Below are positions 1 to 8,180 of a DNA stretch of 64,000 bases, one piece after another (positions within the stretch are counted from its first letter, which is position 1; every line of letters begins with the position of its first letter). The stretch is taken from NCBI GenBank assembly GCA_963789165.1, contig CAWBJP010000012.1, forward strand, positions 372,001 through 436,000, in the 5' to 3' direction. Under the pieces are notes generated by a model that was given only the letters and a program-made list of their open reading frames with translations, made no database searches and was not told the origin of the DNA. The translations under genes were made by a program, and so were the position numbers. Source of the stretch: CAWBJP01 sp963789165. Lineage in GTDB: Bacteria > Actinomycetota > Acidimicrobiia > IMCC26256 > BP-133.

Positions 1-113
1 TGTTCCGGGACCGGGCCGTGCCCTGCATCTACATACATTCGGGCTATTACGACTGAAATGACCAGGAACTCCCAGGGCGGCGCTACCGTTCTTACGGGTA
101 GGTGATGCTGACG

Positions 114-999
114 ATGAACAAGAACACGTTCAAGACCTTCGTGCTCCTGGCCGGGCTGGCTGGGCTCCTGATCATGTTCGGCCGGATCTTCATGGGCCCC
201 GCCGGGGCCGTGATCGGGCTGCGCGCTGGGGCTGGCCATGGTCGGGGGCTCCTACTGGTTCTCCGACAAGCTCGCCATCAAGGCGGCCCGGGCGGTGCCG
301 GCCAGCGAAGCCGAGATGCCGGAGTACTACCGGATCATGCGGGAGTTGACCGAGCGGACGGGCATGCCCATGCCCAAGCTCTACGTGAGCCCGGACCTCC
401 AGCCCAACGCCTTCGCCACCGGTCGGAACCCGCAGCACGCGGCGGTGGCCGTGACGCAGGGCATCCTCCAGATCCTCGACTGGAACGAGCTGCGGGGCGT
501 GCTCGCCCATGAGCTGTCCCACGTCGGGAACCGCGACATCCTCATCGGCTCGGTGGCCGCCGCCATCGCCACCGGCATCAGCTTCATCGCCAACATGGCC
601 ATGTGGGGCGCCATGATGGGCGGCCACCGTGACGACGACGAGGGGGGCAACCCCTTCGCCCTGCTCCTCCTGGCCATCCTGGCGCCTCTGGCCGCCGGCC
701 TCCTCCAGATGGCCCTGTCCCGCTCCCGGGAGTTCGAGGCCGACCGTTCCGGGGCCCAACTCATCGGCGACGGCGAACCCCTGGCCCGGGCGCTCCTCAA
801 GCTGGAGGCGGGGGTGCGACGGATCCCCATGGACGTGCAGCCGGCCCAGGCCCAGAAGTACATCGTGAACCCGCTGGCCGGCCGCAAGGTCAGCTTCGCC
901 CAGCTCTTCACCACCCACCCGCCCACCGAGGACCGGGTGGAGCGGCTCCGCTCGATGCGGATGTCCGGTCCCACCGGCCAGGGCGGGCTGATCCGCTAG
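114..999 (+). CDS. htpX: Zinc metalloprotease HtpX (one frame break near 222)
   Basis: Membrane-bound M48 protease that degrades misfolded membrane proteins. The N-terminus (NKNTFKTFVLLAGLAGLL) is a membrane segment. After it the frame shifts by one extra base near 222, within GGGCTGCGCGCTGG, and continues with the family sequence GSYWFSDKLAIKAARA. The HELSH zinc site is at 508-522 and the third ligand lies in SREFEADRSGA. A second hydrophobic stretch lies around 545-600. The reconstructed protein is about 294 residues, normal for HtpX. The start at 114 is chosen because AGGTG at 100-104 is well spaced from it; ATG at 105 is an alternative. It ends three bases from the convergent gene at 1003. 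The frame break is most likely a sequence error. Confidence 0.9.
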
Positions 1000-1002
1000 T
1001 TC

Positions 1003-2934
1003 TTAGTCGAGCGGCGCCACCGAGATCACCGGGGAGTTGGTCGAGCAGCTGCCCAGTGATCCGTGGAACGGCTTGTCAGAGAAGTTGAAGATGCCCCCGT
1101 CCTCCGCCACCATCAGGTAGCCGTTCCCGAAGGCGACCATGCCTGACACCGGCCGGTTCAGCCTTGTGCCTCCCATCGAGCCCCGGAACGTCGCCGCGAA
1201 GGCGAAGACGCCTCCGTCGGAAGCCACCAGCCAGTAGCCGGTCCCGTCCGGGTCGGGCACCAGCGACTGGACCGGCGCGTTCAGGCGGCTCCCACCCATG
1301 GAGCCGAAGAAGCTGGCGTCGCCAAAGGTGAAGACCCCTCCGTCGGAGGCGACCATGTAGTACCCGTTGCCGGAGGGGGTGGCGACCGAGTCGAGCACCG
1401 GGCCGTTGAGGGTGAAAGCCGACATGTCTCCGAGATGCACGGCGTCGCCGAAGCGCAGGGCGCGGCCCTTGCTGGTGAAGATCCAGTACCCGTGGCCGGA
1501 TGGCGTGGCCGACAGGCTCGTGACCTTCTCGCCCGAGACCAGACTGGCCGGGTTGGCGTTGCCGTAATGGGCGGCGTCGCCGAGCCCGAACACATGCCCG
1601 GCGTCGTCCACCACCCAGTACCCGTTCCCCGAGGGCGTCGGTTCGAGGTCGACGGCCTGGTTCGGAGCCAGGCGGTAGTAGCCGTGCTGGCGGGCGTCGC
1701 CGAAGCGGTAGACGCTGCCGTCGGCACTCACCATCCAGTAGCCGGACCGCGGGCCGGGCGGCAGCGGAGAGCCCGGGATCGCCGGTCCCACCACCACGAC
1801 CAGGCTGTTGGGCGCCCCCCGTTCGGCGTTCTTGTCGCCGTCGTCGATGGGGACGTCCGCCACCTTGCCGTCCTTGACGAAGACGGTGCCGCCACCCCCA
1901 TCGAAGTTGATGCCCTGGGTGGCCCCGAGGCCGCGGAGGAAGTCGGCCGCCTCGGCCAGGGACAGGCCCTGTGAGGCGCTCTGACGCCCGTCCACCGCCA
2001 CGATGAAGATGTCACCGGCCGGACCGAAACCCACGAAGGTGCGGGGCTGGCGGCTCTTGGTGAAGCTGTCGTCGTTATTGGGGAAGGCGTTCTGACCATT
2101 GCCGATCAGGAAGGGGTTGCCGCCCAGGGCCTCGTGGGGGTTGTGGGGGCTGTCCACCCGGACCTCGACCTGGCGTACGCCGCGGTTCCACAGGTCCTTG
2201 AGGAAGGTGGCCGCCGACCCCTTCCCCGAGAGCACCGCGCCGCCGGCGGGGATGGTGGAGTCGCTGGTGCCCAGCCCGGAGAGGTTGACAGTGACGGTTC
2301 GACCCAGGGGGGCGAGCGCCTCGCCGGGGCTGATGATGATCTCGCTGGTGCTCGAGGTCCGGGTCTTGGAGCCCCAGTCGGAGGTGTAGAGCACGAGCCC
2401 GTCGGAGGGGAAGAGGGTCGTGTTGATGCCGTTGAGCCCCAGCGTCCGCGGCGCGCCTTCCTTGGTCTTCACCGAACCGGACCAGGGCAGTTGGCCCAGA
2501 CCCAAGCGGCCGTCAGCCAAGACGTAGAGGTGGGGACGGCCGGGGTTCGGCGTGCGCACCAGCCGGCCCTCCTGGACGATCCCGCCCAGCGCCTCATGGT
2601 TCGAGTCGTGGAAGTCCCCGTTGATGCCCAGGAGGCAGCTCAGACGGCGGCACTGGGAGCTGGGGACCTCCAGACTCTCGTCGTGGTGGGGCACCCGGTT
2701 GTTGCTCTTCACCACTTTCAAGCGGACGGGCGAGTTCGGCGCGATATGACCCACGAAGGCGTTGGCGGCCGGGCTTCCACGCCGCATGGGCATGTACTCG
2801 ACGCCTTCCGCCATGGTGTTGCAGCCCAACGGAGAGAACCCGGGGGGTACCAGCGTCGTAGAACCGGCTCCCGTGAACGGGACGGCGGCAGCCGTCAGGA
2901 GCACGGCAAACACAATCGGCCCTAGCCTCCGCAT
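1003..2934 (-). CDS. Secreted phosphodiester glycosidase (NAGPA/DUF2233-like) with C-terminal GYW...DGG repeats
   Basis: A 643-residue exported protein with a signal peptide (residues 1-24, hydrophobic FAVLLTAAAVPFTGAG). Residues about 60-390 resemble the phosphodiester glycosidase family (NAGPA, formerly DUF2233). The diagnostic stretch is GINFDGGGGTVFVKDG, followed by NSLVVVVGP. From about residue 397 to the end there are six copies of a repeat of about 40 residues with the core GYWxVxxDGxVFxFGDAxxxG; some carry the fuller form GSMGGxRLNxPV. The same repeat occurs in the metallophosphoesterase at 41351-43124. The substrate is unknown; the family removes sugars linked through phosphodiesters, so a cell-wall or exopolysaccharide substrate is possible. 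The start is an ATG. The repeat may form a beta-propeller-like or surface-binding module, which is inference. Confidence 0.75.
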   Translation of the reverse strand: MRRLGPIVFAVLLTAAAVPFTGAGSTTLVPPGFSPLGCNTMAEGVEYMPMRRGSPAANAFVGHIAPNSPVRLKVVKSNNRVPHHDESLEVPSSQCRRLSCLLGINGDFHDSNHEALGGIVQEGRLVRTPNPGRPHLYVLADGRLGLGQLPWSGSVKTKEGAPRTLGLNGINTTLFPSDGLVLYTSDWGSKTRTSSTSEIIISPGEALAPLGRTVTVNLSGLGTSDSTIPAGGAVLSGKGSAATFLKDLWNRGVRQVEVRVDSPHNPHEALGGNPFLIGNGQNAFPNNDDSFTKSRQPRTFVGFGPAGDIFIVAVDGRQSASQGLSLAEAADFLRGLGATQGINFDGGGGTVFVKDGKVADVPIDDGDKNAERGAPNSLVVVVGPAIPGSPLPPGPRSGYWMVSADGSVYRFGDARQHGYYRLAPNQAVDLEPTPSGNGYWVVDDAGHVFGLGDAAHYGNANPASLVSGEKVTSLSATPSGHGYWIFTSKGRALRFGDAVHLGDMSAFTLNGPVLDSVATPSGNGYYMVASDGGVFTFGDASFFGSMGGSRLNAPVQSLVPDPDGTGYWLVASDGGVFAFAATFRGSMGGTRLNRPVSGMVAFGNGYLMVAEDGGIFNFSDKPFHGSLGSCSTNSPVISVAPLD

Positions 2935-3090
2935 TTCTCACTCCGCGTCGTGAAGCGCCCGTCGGGGGACGACGGCGCCCGAAAGGGGCATGACGACCCC
3001 GTATTTCGGTACGCAGAGCGGCTGAACCTGTCGCCTATTCGCGCAGAAAGTGGCGAATTGGAGTCAGTCGCGTAGAAGAAACCCGGTGCG

Positions 3091-3579
3091 TCAGTCGCGG
3101 AAATTCAGGAATTGGAGCGGAATCCCGAAGTCGTGGTCCCGGAGGGCGGCGATGGCCGCCTGGAGGTCGTCCTTCTTCTTCCCGCTGACCCGGAGCTGAT
3201 CACCCTGGACCTGGCTCTGGACGCCCTTGAGGCTGAGTCCCTTGAGGAACTTGTTGATCTCGCGGGCCTTCTCGTCGGAGATGCCGACGTTGAGGGTGAC
3301 GGTCTGGCGCACCATGCCCCGGGCGGCTTCGGCCACCTTGCCGTAGGAGACGGCCTTGAGCGGGACGTTGCGACGGACGAGTTTCTCCTCCAGGACCTGG
3401 ACCAGAGCCTTCAGCTTCTGCTCGGTGTTGGAGTGCAGCTCGATCTCGTGGCCGGTGAGCTCGAGCTTCGACTCGGTCCCCTTGAAGTCGAACCGATTGA
3501 CCACCTCCCGGTGGGCCTGGTCCAGGGCGTTGCGGACCTCCTGCATGTCGACCTGGGACACAACATCGAAGCTCGGCAT
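3091..3579 (-). CDS. yajQ: YajQ family nucleotide-binding protein
   Basis: A 162-residue member of the YajQ (UPF0234) family. It starts MPSFDVVSQVDMQEVRNALD and contains NRFDFKGTESKLEL, both family hallmarks. It ends with IPLQFLNFRD, the conserved C-terminus. Family members bind nucleotides, and some have been reported to bind cyclic di-GMP; the role here is unproven. An upstream extension is open but passes over the tRNA-Tyr gene on the other strand, so the ATG at 3577-3579 is preferred. The protein is soluble, with no signal peptide. It is transcribed divergently from tRNA-Tyr. Confidence 0.92.
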   Translation of the reverse strand: MPSFDVVSQVDMQEVRNALDQAHREVVNRFDFKGTESKLELTGHEIELHSNTEQKLKALVQVLEEKLVRRNVPLKAVSYGKVAEAARGMVRQTVTLNVGISDEKAREINKFLKGLSLKGVQSQVQGDQLRVSGKKKDDLQAAIAALRDHDFGIPLQFLNFRD

Positions 3580-3601
3580 GCCCGGTATGCTACGTGGCCG
3601 C

Positions 3602-3682
3602 GGGTCGGTGTCCGAGAGGCCAAAGGAGACGGTCTGTAAAACCGTTGCGGAAGCTACGATGGTTCGAACCCATCCCGGCCCA
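3602..3682 (+). tRNA. tRNA-Tyr (anticodon GTA)
   Basis: The acceptor arms GGGTCGG (3602-3608) and CCGGCCC (3675-3681) pair over seven positions with one G-U; the discriminator is A3682. The anticodon loop CTGTAAA gives GTA. A long variable arm (GCGGAAGCTACGA region) is typical of bacterial tRNA-Tyr. The T arm is GATGG-TTCGAAC-CCATC. CCA is not encoded. Confidence 0.95.
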
Positions 3683-3693
3683 CTGAAGCTGCG

Positions 3694-3729
3694 AAGGCCC
3701 TGGTCTCCATGACCCGGGCCTTTCTCTTT
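3694..3729 (+). terminator. Intrinsic terminator after tRNA-Tyr
   Basis: AAGGCCC (3694-3700) pairs with GGGCCTT (3716-3722). An inner GGTC/GACC stem lies around a TCCAT loop. A T-rich stretch (TTTCTCTTT) follows. The position directly after tRNA-Tyr fits a terminator. Confidence 0.75.
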
Positions 3730-3859
3730 CCCCCTTCTCCTCCTGTGCACTGCGGGCGCGAGGCGCGGCCGACGAGCATCACTCAAGCGTTAGCTTTCGC
3801 TGACTAAATTGCGGACTTACAGAACCGGAGCAGGTGCGAACGACCGCGGGAGGGCCGCC

Positions 3860-5006
3860 ATGCGGGAGAAGCTCGGGTGTATAGCCGTCGCAGCAGGCTT
3901 GTTCGTCACCTGGACCGGGGGGCCGCCGGCGGGCGCGGCGGAGTTGGGGCCGGAAACCTGTTACGCGGTGGCCGACGGCAACACCGACGCCACCGATGGC
4001 CAGGCCGAGGACCTCGTCACGAAGGTGGACCGCCAGGATGCCGACCCGGCCACCAACGAGACTGACATCGGGACCGGCACCGGCACCTTCAACATCGAGG
4101 CCATCGCCCTCCAGCCCGGCACCGGCATCCTCTTCGCCGCCGACGCCGGGACCATCGGCACTCATCGACACCACCACGGGCCTCTTCACCGCCCTCGGCC
4201 CCGTGGGGATCGGTTCCGGCGTCCTCGGGGAGAGGACCATGAAGGACATCGACGGTCTCTCCTTCGACGCGACCTCAGGGTTCCTCTACGCCACCGAACG
4301 CCGGCGCTCGGCGCAGGAGGACCTCTTCCTCCGGATCGATCCCGCCACCGGGGCCCTGGTGTCGGGGGCCATCGCCGGTGAGGACTACGCCGTCGTCGGC
4401 GCGGTCGGGGGACTGGCCGACATCGACGCCATCGCGGTGGATCCCGTCGACGGTCAGATGTACGCCGTGGCCAACAACGACGGCCGTAAGGACCACCTGG
4501 TGCGAATCGACAAGGCGACCGGGGAAGCCACTGACATCGGTGTGATGAAGGTGCAGGACGTGGAGGGCCTGGGCTTCGCCAGCGGGCAGCTCATCGGCAC
4601 CACGGGCAAGGTCGGGGACCAGGAAGGCATCTGGGACATCGACAAGGCGACCGGGTCGGCGAGCAATCGCCGCCCGCTCGACAACGGTCGTGACTACGAG
4701 TCGTTCGACTGCCTGAACGCGCCGAACCCGCAGCCGCCGACTCCGCCGCCGGCCGTCACCCCGCCTCCTGAGACCCCCCCGGCCCCCGAGCCTGTGCGGG
4801 TTCCGCAGGCCAACGTGCAGCCGGAGGTGGTCGTCCCGCCCGTCGTCGCCGCCGGGACGGCACCGGAAGCAGCGCCCGAACTACCCCGTACCGGACGAAA
4901 CGGTAGGTATCTGCTGGTCACCAGCGGCCTCGTCCTGGCCGTCGGGGGCTTGGCCGTGGTCGGGGGGACCCGCCGCCCGGTGCGTAGGAGGCGCCGCCAG
5001 GTCTGA
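3860..5006 (+). CDS. Secreted LPXTG-anchored surface protein of unknown function (frame break near 4160)
   Basis: The reconstructed protein is about 381 residues. An N-terminal signal peptide (GCIAVAAGLFVTW ... PPAGAAE) is followed by repeats such as FNIEAIALQPGTGILFAAD, DIDGLSFDATSGFLYATE, DIDAIAVDPVDGQMYAVAN and DVEGLGFASGQLIGTT. These resemble the blades of a propeller-like fold. A proline-rich stretch (about 4725-4800) leads to a sorting signal: LPRTG at about 4882-4896, then a hydrophobic segment (YLLVTSGLVLAVGGLAVVGG), then an Arg-rich tail. This is the classic layout for sortase-mediated wall anchoring. One extra base near 4160 breaks the frame. No sortase gene is in the window. The ligand or enzymatic role is unknown. 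Confidence 0.7.
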
Positions 5007-5010
5007 GGCC

Positions 5011-5064
5011 CCGGGGGCCCGGGGGTGTCCCCCGTAGACCTCGGGGGCCCGGGGGTGTCCCCCT
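5011..5064 (+). repeat. Two direct copies of a GC-palindromic repeat
   Basis: Two copies of a 22-base unit, CGGGGGCCCGGGGG followed by TGTCCCCC, lie at 5012-5033 and 5042-5063 with a 30-base period. Each can fold (CCCCC/GGGGG). Related copies occur elsewhere in the window at gene ends. They lie between the surface protein and tRNA-Thr, so they may also act as a terminator or mRNA-end structure. Confidence 0.8.
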
Positions 5065-5082
5065 TGCTATCCTGTGCGGCGC

Positions 5083-5155
5083 GCCCCCTTAGCTCAGACG
5101 GCAGAGCACTTCCATGGTAAGGAAGGGGTCTACGGTTCGATTCCGTAAGGGGGCT
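5083..5155 (+). tRNA. tRNA-Thr (anticodon GGT)
   Basis: Acceptor GCCCCCT (5083-5089) pairs with AGGGGGC (5148-5154); the discriminator is T5155. The anticodon stem CTTCC/GGAAG encloses ATGGTAA, giving GGT. The T arm is TACGG-TTCGATT-CCGTA. Four bases separate it from tRNA-Met, so the two are probably co-transcribed. Confidence 0.96.
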
Positions 5156-5159
5156 CCAA

Positions 5160-5232
5160 GGCGGTGTAGCTCAGTTGGCAGAGCACGCGGCTCATAATCG
5201 CGGAGTCGGCGGTTCGAGTCCGCCCACCGCTA
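5160..5232 (+). tRNA. tRNA-Met (anticodon CAT)
   Basis: Acceptor GGCGGTG (5160-5166) pairs with CACCGCT (5225-5231); the first pair is G-U and the discriminator is A5232. The anticodon loop CTCATAA gives CAT. The T arm is GGCGG-TTCGAGT-CCGCC. The paired position 1 argues for an elongator. Its place next to tRNA-Thr and rpmG matches the usual actinobacterial tRNA-Thr/tRNA-Met/rpmG order. A lysidine-modified Ile tRNA cannot be excluded from sequence alone. Confidence 0.92.
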
Positions 5233-5239
5233 CGATGAC

Positions 5240-5264
5240 GGGGACATCCCCCGCACCCCCGGGG
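5240..5264 (+). repeat. Inverted copy of the GC-palindromic repeat
   Basis: GGGGACATCCCCCGCACC followed by CCCGGGG is close to the reverse complement of the repeat at 5012-5033. It lies between tRNA-Met and rpmG. Confidence 0.6.
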
Positions 5265-5284
5265 CAGCGTGAGGGGAGTACTCC

Positions 5285-5446
5285 ATGGCGAGCGACAAGC
5301 GGGTGAAGATCACCCTGGCGTGTGAGGTGTGCAAGCGCCGCAACTACATCACGGTCAAGAACAAGCAGAACGACCGTGAGCGCATCGCCATGAAGAAGTA
5401 CTGCCGCTGGGACAACCAGCACACCCTGCACCGGGAGACGCGCTGA
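5285..5446 (+). CDS. rpmG: 50S ribosomal protein L33
   Basis: A 53-residue protein, MASDKRVKITLACEVCKRRN to the end HTLHRETR. It is a small large-subunit protein near the E site. One CxxC (CEVC) is present, but the second zinc pair is replaced by YCRWDN, so a full four-cysteine zinc site is absent. It lies 52 bases after tRNA-Met in the usual actinobacterial position. A GGGG-rich ribosome binding site (GTGAGGGGAG) precedes the ATG. Confidence 0.96.
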   Translation: MASDKRVKITLACEVCKRRNYITVKNKQNDRERIAMKKYCRWDNQHTLHRETR

Positions 5447-5546
5447 CGCGGGATCCTCAAGTTTCACGCAGCGTCGCGTCAGAGTCTCGTAACGTTGCCG
5501 CTGGACGCGTGGTCCAACCGGTATCGAGATTGACGGGAGTACCCCG

Positions 5547-6113
5547 TTGACCCAGGAAGAGCTGGTCGCCGCCGCCCGCGACGGGGACCAGGAAGCTTTC
5601 GAGGAGCTGGTCCGCCAGACGTACGTCGCTACGTACACGTTGGCGTTCCGGCTCACCGGCAACGAGGAGGACGCGCGCGACGTGGTGCAGGAGACTTATC
5701 TCCGCGCTTGGAAGGCCATACGGCGCTTCCGCGGCGACGCGCAATTTTCCACCTGGCTCTACCGGATCACGGCCAACACGTCGTCCTCGATGACTCAGCG
5801 CCGCAGCCGCACCAGAGCGGAATCGCTCGACGAGGGCAACTCCGAAGTGGTCGACGACCGACCCTTCGCCAACCCCGAAGCCTCCTCCGAGGCCTCCGCC
5901 CTCCACCAGCGGCTGTCGGCGGCCATGGCCGAACTGCCGCCCAAGCTCCGCACCATCGTCGTGCTGAAGGACGTCTACGACCTTCCCCACGAGGCGATCG
6001 CCGAGGAGCTCGGAATTTCGGTGGCGGCGGCCAAGGTCCGTCTTCACCGGGCGCGCAAGCGCTTGCGTGACGTGCTCTTCGAGGAGCGAGGAGGTGTCGC
6101 CCGTGCGGTGTGA
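5547..6113 (+). CDS. ECF-type RNA polymerase sigma factor
   Basis: A 188-residue sigma-70 family protein with only regions 2 and 4, as in ECF sigma factors. Region 2 spans about residues 10-80, with EEDARDVVQETYLRAWKAI and FSTWLYRITAN. Region 4 spans about residues 118-180, with LRTIVVLKDVYDLPHEAIAE and the recognition helix around SVAAAKVRLHRARKRL. The start is TTG at 5547, with GGGAG upstream at about 5535-5539. The stop overlaps the next gene, a zinc-finger anti-sigma candidate, which indicates translational coupling and a regulator pair. The target regulon is not visible. The pair sits between rpmG and tRNA-Trp/secE, an unusual place for it. Confidence 0.93.
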   Translation: MTQEELVAAARDGDQEAFEELVRQTYVATYTLAFRLTGNEEDARDVVQETYLRAWKAIRRFRGDAQFSTWLYRITANTSSSMTQRRSRTRAESLDEGNSEVVDDRPFANPEASSEASALHQRLSAAMAELPPKLRTIVVLKDVYDLPHEAIAEELGISVAAAKVRLHRARKRLRDVLFEERGGVARAV

Positions 6114-6465
6114 GGACGTCGCCCTGATCCTGCCCCGGGCCGTGGATGCCGGGGAGCCGGTCGACCTGGCGGTGCAGTCCCACGTCGGGTCCTGCCTGAC
6201 CTGCCAGGCCGAGCTGGCCCGGTACCACCGCCTGCTCAAGGCCCTCCGGAACCTGCGCACCCAGTACCTCGTGCCCGCCCCGGGGACGCTGGCCCAGACC
6301 TTGAGCGCCCTGGGCGAGGCCCAGGAGCGCAACGCCATCCGCTCCATCCTCTCGGGGCGCCGCAGTGCCTACATCGGGGCGCTGGGGGGTGCCGCGGTGG
6401 CTGCCGGTGCTGCTGCCGCCGCCGTCGCTCTGGCCCGGCGCCGGGCCCCCCGCCTGGCCGGCTGA
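6103..6465 (+). CDS. Zinc-finger (ZAS-type) membrane anti-sigma factor candidate
   Basis: A 120-residue protein starting at GTG 6103 with AGGAGG immediately upstream; it overlaps the sigma gene by 11 bases. The HxxxCxxC motif in QSHVGSCLTCQAEL matches zinc-binding anti-sigma domains. A C-terminal hydrophobic segment (YIGALGGAAVAAGAAAAAVA) followed by RRRAP suggests a single membrane anchor with a very short outside end. It probably binds and holds the ECF sigma factor encoded upstream. The signal it senses is unknown. Confidence 0.82.
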   Translation: MRCEDVALILPRAVDAGEPVDLAVQSHVGSCLTCQAELARYHRLLKALRNLRTQYLVPAPGTLAQTLSALGEAQERNAIRSILSGRRSAYIGALGGAAVAAGAAAAAVALARRRAPRLAG

Positions 6466-6531
6466 CCCTCGTCCGTCCCGGGGCAGAACCCGGCTCGGCT
6501 CCCGCTGCTATCCTCGTCGGGCGCCCCCCGA

Positions 6532-6604
6532 AGGGCAGTAGCTCAATTGGTAGAGCACCGGTCTCCAAAACCGGCGGTTGGGGGTTCGAGTCCCTCCTGC
6601 CCTG
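6532..6604 (+). tRNA. tRNA-Trp (anticodon CCA)
   Basis: Acceptor AGGGCAG (6532-6538) pairs with CTGCCCT (6597-6603); the discriminator is G. The anticodon stem CCGGT/ACCGG encloses CTCCAAA, giving CCA. It directly precedes secE, the usual bacterial order. Confidence 0.97.
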
Positions 6605-6638
6605 CTGACCGGTCCAGAGGAGAGCCGAGGCGGTTGTT

Positions 6639-6923
6639 GTGAACCGACAGACCAAACGCCTGATGAAGCGTCAGAGCGGTGAGGGTGCGGCGCCCGCCGA
6701 GCGTCGGCGTCCCACCCCGCCTCCTGCGCACCGCGAGCGCACTTCAGCCAAGCAGTTCGTGCGTGAGGTGCGGGCCGAGTTGCGGAAGGTGGCCTGGCCC
6801 ACCCGACCCGAGGTCATCAACTCCACCATCATCGTGCTCGTGGCCGTGGTCGTCATGACGACACTGATCTTCGGGATGGACTTCGCCTTCGCCAAATTCG
6901 TCTTCTTCCTCTTCAACGAGTGA
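6639..6923 (+). CDS. secE: Preprotein translocase subunit SecE
   Basis: A 94-residue SecE of the short, single-membrane-span type. A basic N-terminal region is followed by FVREVRAELRKVAWPTRPEV, the conserved amphipathic helix and hinge. A transmembrane helix follows (IIVLVAVVVMTTLIFGMDFA). It stabilises SecY in the export channel. The start is GTG at 6639. The stop overlaps the nusG start by four bases (ATGA). Confidence 0.97.
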   Translation: MNRQTKRLMKRQSGEGAAPAERRRPTPPPAHRERTSAKQFVREVRAELRKVAWPTRPEVINSTIIVLVAVVVMTTLIFGMDFAFAKFVFFLFNE

Positions 6924-7729
6924 TGACCGACGATCTCGCCAACCTTCCCGGGGGCGAACGCGACCTCGATGCCCCCACCGTTGCCGACGGCGCAAACGAA
7001 GGTGAGGTGGCCGTCGTCGAGCCCGAGCCTTCCGCGGCCGTCGACACCGGCGCCGAGGTCGAGGAGACCGCCGAGGTCCAGGAGACGGGCGAGCTGCCCG
7101 CCGACGCCGACCTCCTCGAGATCTACGACGAGGGGGAGGAGGGTGGGGACGAGGAGGATGAGGGGCCCCGCGAGCCGAGCCCCTACGACCGCCCTGGCGA
7201 GTGGTTCGTGGTCCACACCTATGCCGGCTACGAGAACAAGGTGAAGTCCAACCTGGCCAGCCGGGTGCGCTCGATGAACATGGAGGAGCGGATCTTCGAG
7301 GTCGTCATCCCCATGGAGGACGTCATCGAGTTCAAGGCCGGCCGCAAGACGGTGGTGCCCAAGAAGGTGTTCCCGGGGTACCTGCTGGTCCGCCTCCACC
7401 TCGATGACGATTCCTGGCGGGTCGTGCGGGACACGCCGGGGGTCACGGGCTTCGTGGGTGGAGGGGCCAAGCCGACGCCTCTGTCCCGCAAAGAGGTCGA
7501 GACCATCCTCGGCGTCAAGGAGGGGGTGGGCGGCATGGAGAAGAAGGCGCGCCCCCGCCTCGAGTTCGACGTGGGGGAGCAGGTCCGGGTGGTGGCCGGA
7601 CCCTTCGCCGACTTCAACGGTGCCATCAGCGAGATCAACGTCGACCAGTCCAAACTCAAGGTGCTCGTCAACATCTTCGGACGGGAGACCCCCGTCGAGC
7701 TCGAGTTCGGCCAGGTCGCCAAGCTCTGA
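6920..7729 (+). CDS. nusG: Transcription termination/antitermination protein NusG with acidic N-terminal extension
   Basis: 269 residues, longer than the roughly 180 of the E. coli protein. Residues 1-90 are acidic and low-complexity (for example EEGGDEEDEGPREPSPYDR), an extension common in actinobacterial NusG. The NGN domain starts at WFVVHTYAGYENKVKSNL and includes VFPGYLLVRL. The C-terminal KOW domain holds VRVVAGPFADFNGAI and ends VELEFGQVAKL. It links RNA polymerase to Rho or the ribosome. It is translationally coupled to secE. Confidence 0.97.
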   Translation: MMTDDLANLPGGERDLDAPTVADGANEGEVAVVEPEPSAAVDTGAEVEETAEVQETGELPADADLLEIYDEGEEGGDEEDEGPREPSPYDRPGEWFVVHTYAGYENKVKSNLASRVRSMNMEERIFEVVIPMEDVIEFKAGRKTVVPKKVFPGYLLVRLHLDDDSWRVVRDTPGVTGFVGGGAKPTPLSRKEVETILGVKEGVGGMEKKARPRLEFDVGEQVRVVAGPFADFNGAISEINVDQSKLKVLVNIFGRETPVELEFGQVAKL

Positions 7730-7747
7730 TTCCCAGGAGTTTTTTTC

Positions 7748-8176
7748 ATGGCTAAGAAGAAAGTGGCGGCTGTCGTCCGCATCCAGATCACCGCGGGCCA
7801 GGCCACGCCGGCGCCCCCCGTGGGTACCGCCCTCGGACCCCACGGCATCAACATCATGGATTTCTGCAAGATGTACAACGCCGCCACCGAGAGCCAGCGG
7901 GGCATGGTGGTACCGGCCGAGATCACCATCTTCGAGGACCGGTCTTTCACTTTCATCACCAAGACGCCGCCCACGCCGGTGCTGTTGCGCCAGGCGGCGG
8001 GGGTGGACAAGGGGGCGGCCAACCCCCGTCTGGAGAAGGTGGGGTCGATCACCCGGGCCCAACTCCGCAAGATCGCCGAGACCAAGATGCCCGACCTCAA
8101 CGCCATCGACCCCGAGGGTGCCATGGCCCAGGTGGCGGGCACGGCCCGCTCCATGGGCATCGAAGTGAGGGACTGA
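7748..8176 (+). CDS. rplK: 50S ribosomal protein L11
   Basis: 142 residues. The N-terminal domain has the proline-rich segment ATPAPPVGTALGPHGINIMD, the thiostrepton-site region. The C-terminal domain binds 23S rRNA at the GTPase-associated centre. Residues 20-30 (GQATPAPPVG) match the family. A four-base gap separates it from rplA, with which it forms an operon. Confidence 0.98.
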   Translation: MAKKKVAAVVRIQITAGQATPAPPVGTALGPHGINIMDFCKMYNAATESQRGMVVPAEITIFEDRSFTFITKTPPTPVLLRQAAGVDKGAANPRLEKVGSITRAQLRKIAETKMPDLNAIDPEGAMAQVAGTARSMGIEVRD

Positions 8177-8180
8177 AGTC

